Positions 63,092 to 64,000 of a DNA stretch of 64,000 bases are shown here, piece by piece (the stretch's first letter is position 1; every line of letters starts with the position of its first letter). Position numbers and translations under genes: made by a program. Location of the stretch: NCBI RefSeq assembly GCF_000717915.1, contig NZ_JOCX01000012.1, positions 62,001 to 126,000 of the forward strand. Direction: 5' to 3'. This DNA is from Streptomyces sp. NRRL S-244. GTDB taxonomy: Bacteria > Actinomycetota > Actinomycetes > Streptomycetales > Streptomycetaceae. The notes under the pieces were generated by a model. That model saw only the letters and a list, made by a program, of their open reading frames with translations. It had not been told where the DNA came from and ran no database searches.

Positions 63092-64000
63092 ATGACGACA
63101 CGACACCCGGGTACCGCCCCGCACCACCTCCAGGGGCCCGCCGCCGACGATCCGCGCGAGGTGGGCGGCTACCGCGTGGTCGCGCGGCTCGGCGCGGGCG
63201 GGATGGGCCGGGTCTACCTCGCCTACACCCCCGGCGGCCGCCCTGTGGCGCTGAAGGTGGTCCGGCCCGAGCTCGCGGGCGACCCCGAGTTCCGCCGCAG
63301 GTTCGCGCAGGAGGTGGCCAGCGCGCAGCGCATCCACGGCCTGTACACCGCCCAGGTCGTCGACTCGGGGGCCGACGACCCCACGCCGTGGCTGGCCACC
63401 GCGTACGTGCCCGGCCCCTCGCTCCAGCAGGCGGTGCACAGCTGCGGTCCGCTGCCCGTGCGCACCGTGCTCCTGCTCGTCGCCGGCATCGCCGAGGCGC
63501 TCCAGGAGATCCACCGGGCGGGTGTGGTCCACCGCGACCTGAAGCCCGCCAACGTCCTGATCGCCGCCGACGGGCCGCGCGTCATCGACTTCGGCATCGC
63601 GCGGGCCGCCGACGCCGGCGCGCTGACCGGCACCGGGCTGCGGGTGGGCACGCCCGCGTTCATGGCCCCCGAACAGGCGCTGGGCCGCCCGGCGGGCCCG
63701 GCCACCGACGTCTTCGCCCTAGGCGCGCTCGCCGCCTATGTGGCCGGGGGCGTGCCGCCCTTCGGCACGGGCCCCGACTCCGCCGCCCTGTACCGGGTGG
63801 TGCACGAGGAGGCGGACCTGGGCGGGGTCCCGGACGGGCTGCAGCCGCTGCTGTGGCACTGCCTGGCCAAGGATCCGGCGCACCGGCCGACCACCGCCCA
63901 GGTGATCGAGGCCGTACGCAGCCACCCCGCGGTCGGCGGGGAGCTGCGCTTCACCGACGACTGGCTGCCGCACCAGGTCACCACCGAGCTCCGCCGCCAC
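63092..64000 (+). CDS. Serine/threonine protein kinase, 3' end beyond window
   Basis: The first 303 codons of a Hanks-type kinase. Residues about 25-285 form the kinase domain: glycine loop LGAGGMGRVY, VALKVV Lys, HRDLKPANVLI, DFGIARA and the activation-loop TPAFMAPEQA. The visible part has no membrane segment; Streptomyces kinases of this kind often continue with a linker, a membrane helix and a sensor or PQQ-like domain. GGGAGAG lies just before the ATG at 63092. Confidence 0.93.
   Translation, partial: MTTRHPGTAPHHLQGPAADDPREVGGYRVVARLGAGGMGRVYLAYTPGGRPVALKVVRPELAGDPEFRRRFAQEVASAQRIHGLYTAQVVDSGADDPTPWLATAYVPGPSLQQAVHSCGPLPVRTVLLLVAGIAEALQEIHRAGVVHRDLKPANVLIAADGPRVIDFGIARAADAGALTGTGLRVGTPAFMAPEQALGRPAGPATDVFALGALAAYVAGGVPPFGTGPDSAALYRVVHEEADLGGVPDGLQPLLWHCLAKDPAHRPTTAQVIEAVRSHPAVGGELRFTDDWLPHQVTTELRRH

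Overview
The window is high-GC actinobacterial DNA that looks like Streptomyces. Genes are densely packed with frequent 4-bp stop/start overlaps. There is an AfsR-type SARP regulator, twin-arginine exported enzymes and many TetR, LysR and MarR regulators. No rRNA, tRNA, CRISPR array, insertion sequence or phage gene was recognised.

Bases 1 to about 15,060, all minus strand, are the 5' part of a non-ribosomal peptide synthetase (NRPS) cluster that runs off the left edge. In transcription order it encodes: a small exported peptide, a hypothetical protein, an MbtH-like protein, a DDAH-type guanidino hydrolase, a SyrP/TauD-like 2-oxoglutarate dioxygenase, an A-T didomain with a Gln-like code, a type II thioesterase, the three 4-hydroxyphenylglycine (Hpg) enzymes HmaS, Hmo and HpgT, a stand-alone A domain, a T-E didomain, and a large C-A synthetase with a Ser code that is cut by the window edge. 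Nearly all junctions from MbtH to HpgT are overlapping or within a few bases. The likely product is a peptide containing Hpg, Ser and a beta-hydroxylated Gln- or Cit-like residue; I cannot name it.

Bases 15,300 to 20,010 hold two large regulators, a TrmB/LuxR-like protein and a SARP-NB-ARC-TPR protein. Each sits beside a gene for a 64-67 residue peptide with a signal-like N-terminus. They may be peptide-sensing pairs that control the cluster.

Bases 20,100 to 48,250 are mostly metabolic and regulatory genes: two GH15 proteins, a universal stress protein, two APC permeases, AlkB behind a LexA box, a SUKH-like protein, a MarR/DoxX pair with two operators, a SpoIIE-type phosphatase, an MFS exporter with a LysR partner, a methyltransferase with a repeat insert, a lipase-like protein lacking its nucleophile serine, the threonine catabolism pair tdh-kbl, a DeoR/SIS/aldolase sugar-phosphate locus, and an acyl-CoA dehydrogenase behind a KstR-like box.

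Bases 48,250 to 63,000 are the most coherent accessory system. There are three agmatine/peptidyl-arginine deiminase paralogues, two of them with Tat signals. The cytosolic one heads an operon with a five-gene oligopeptide-type ABC importer. One exported one heads an operon with a fused UreAB and a divergent UreC that has lost the flap Cys and His. Two near-identical TetR proteins and four copies of an inverted repeat built on TTGACTGAA tie these operons together. I infer a nitrogen-scavenging route for guanidino or ureido compounds or peptides. The window ends inside a Ser/Thr protein kinase gene.
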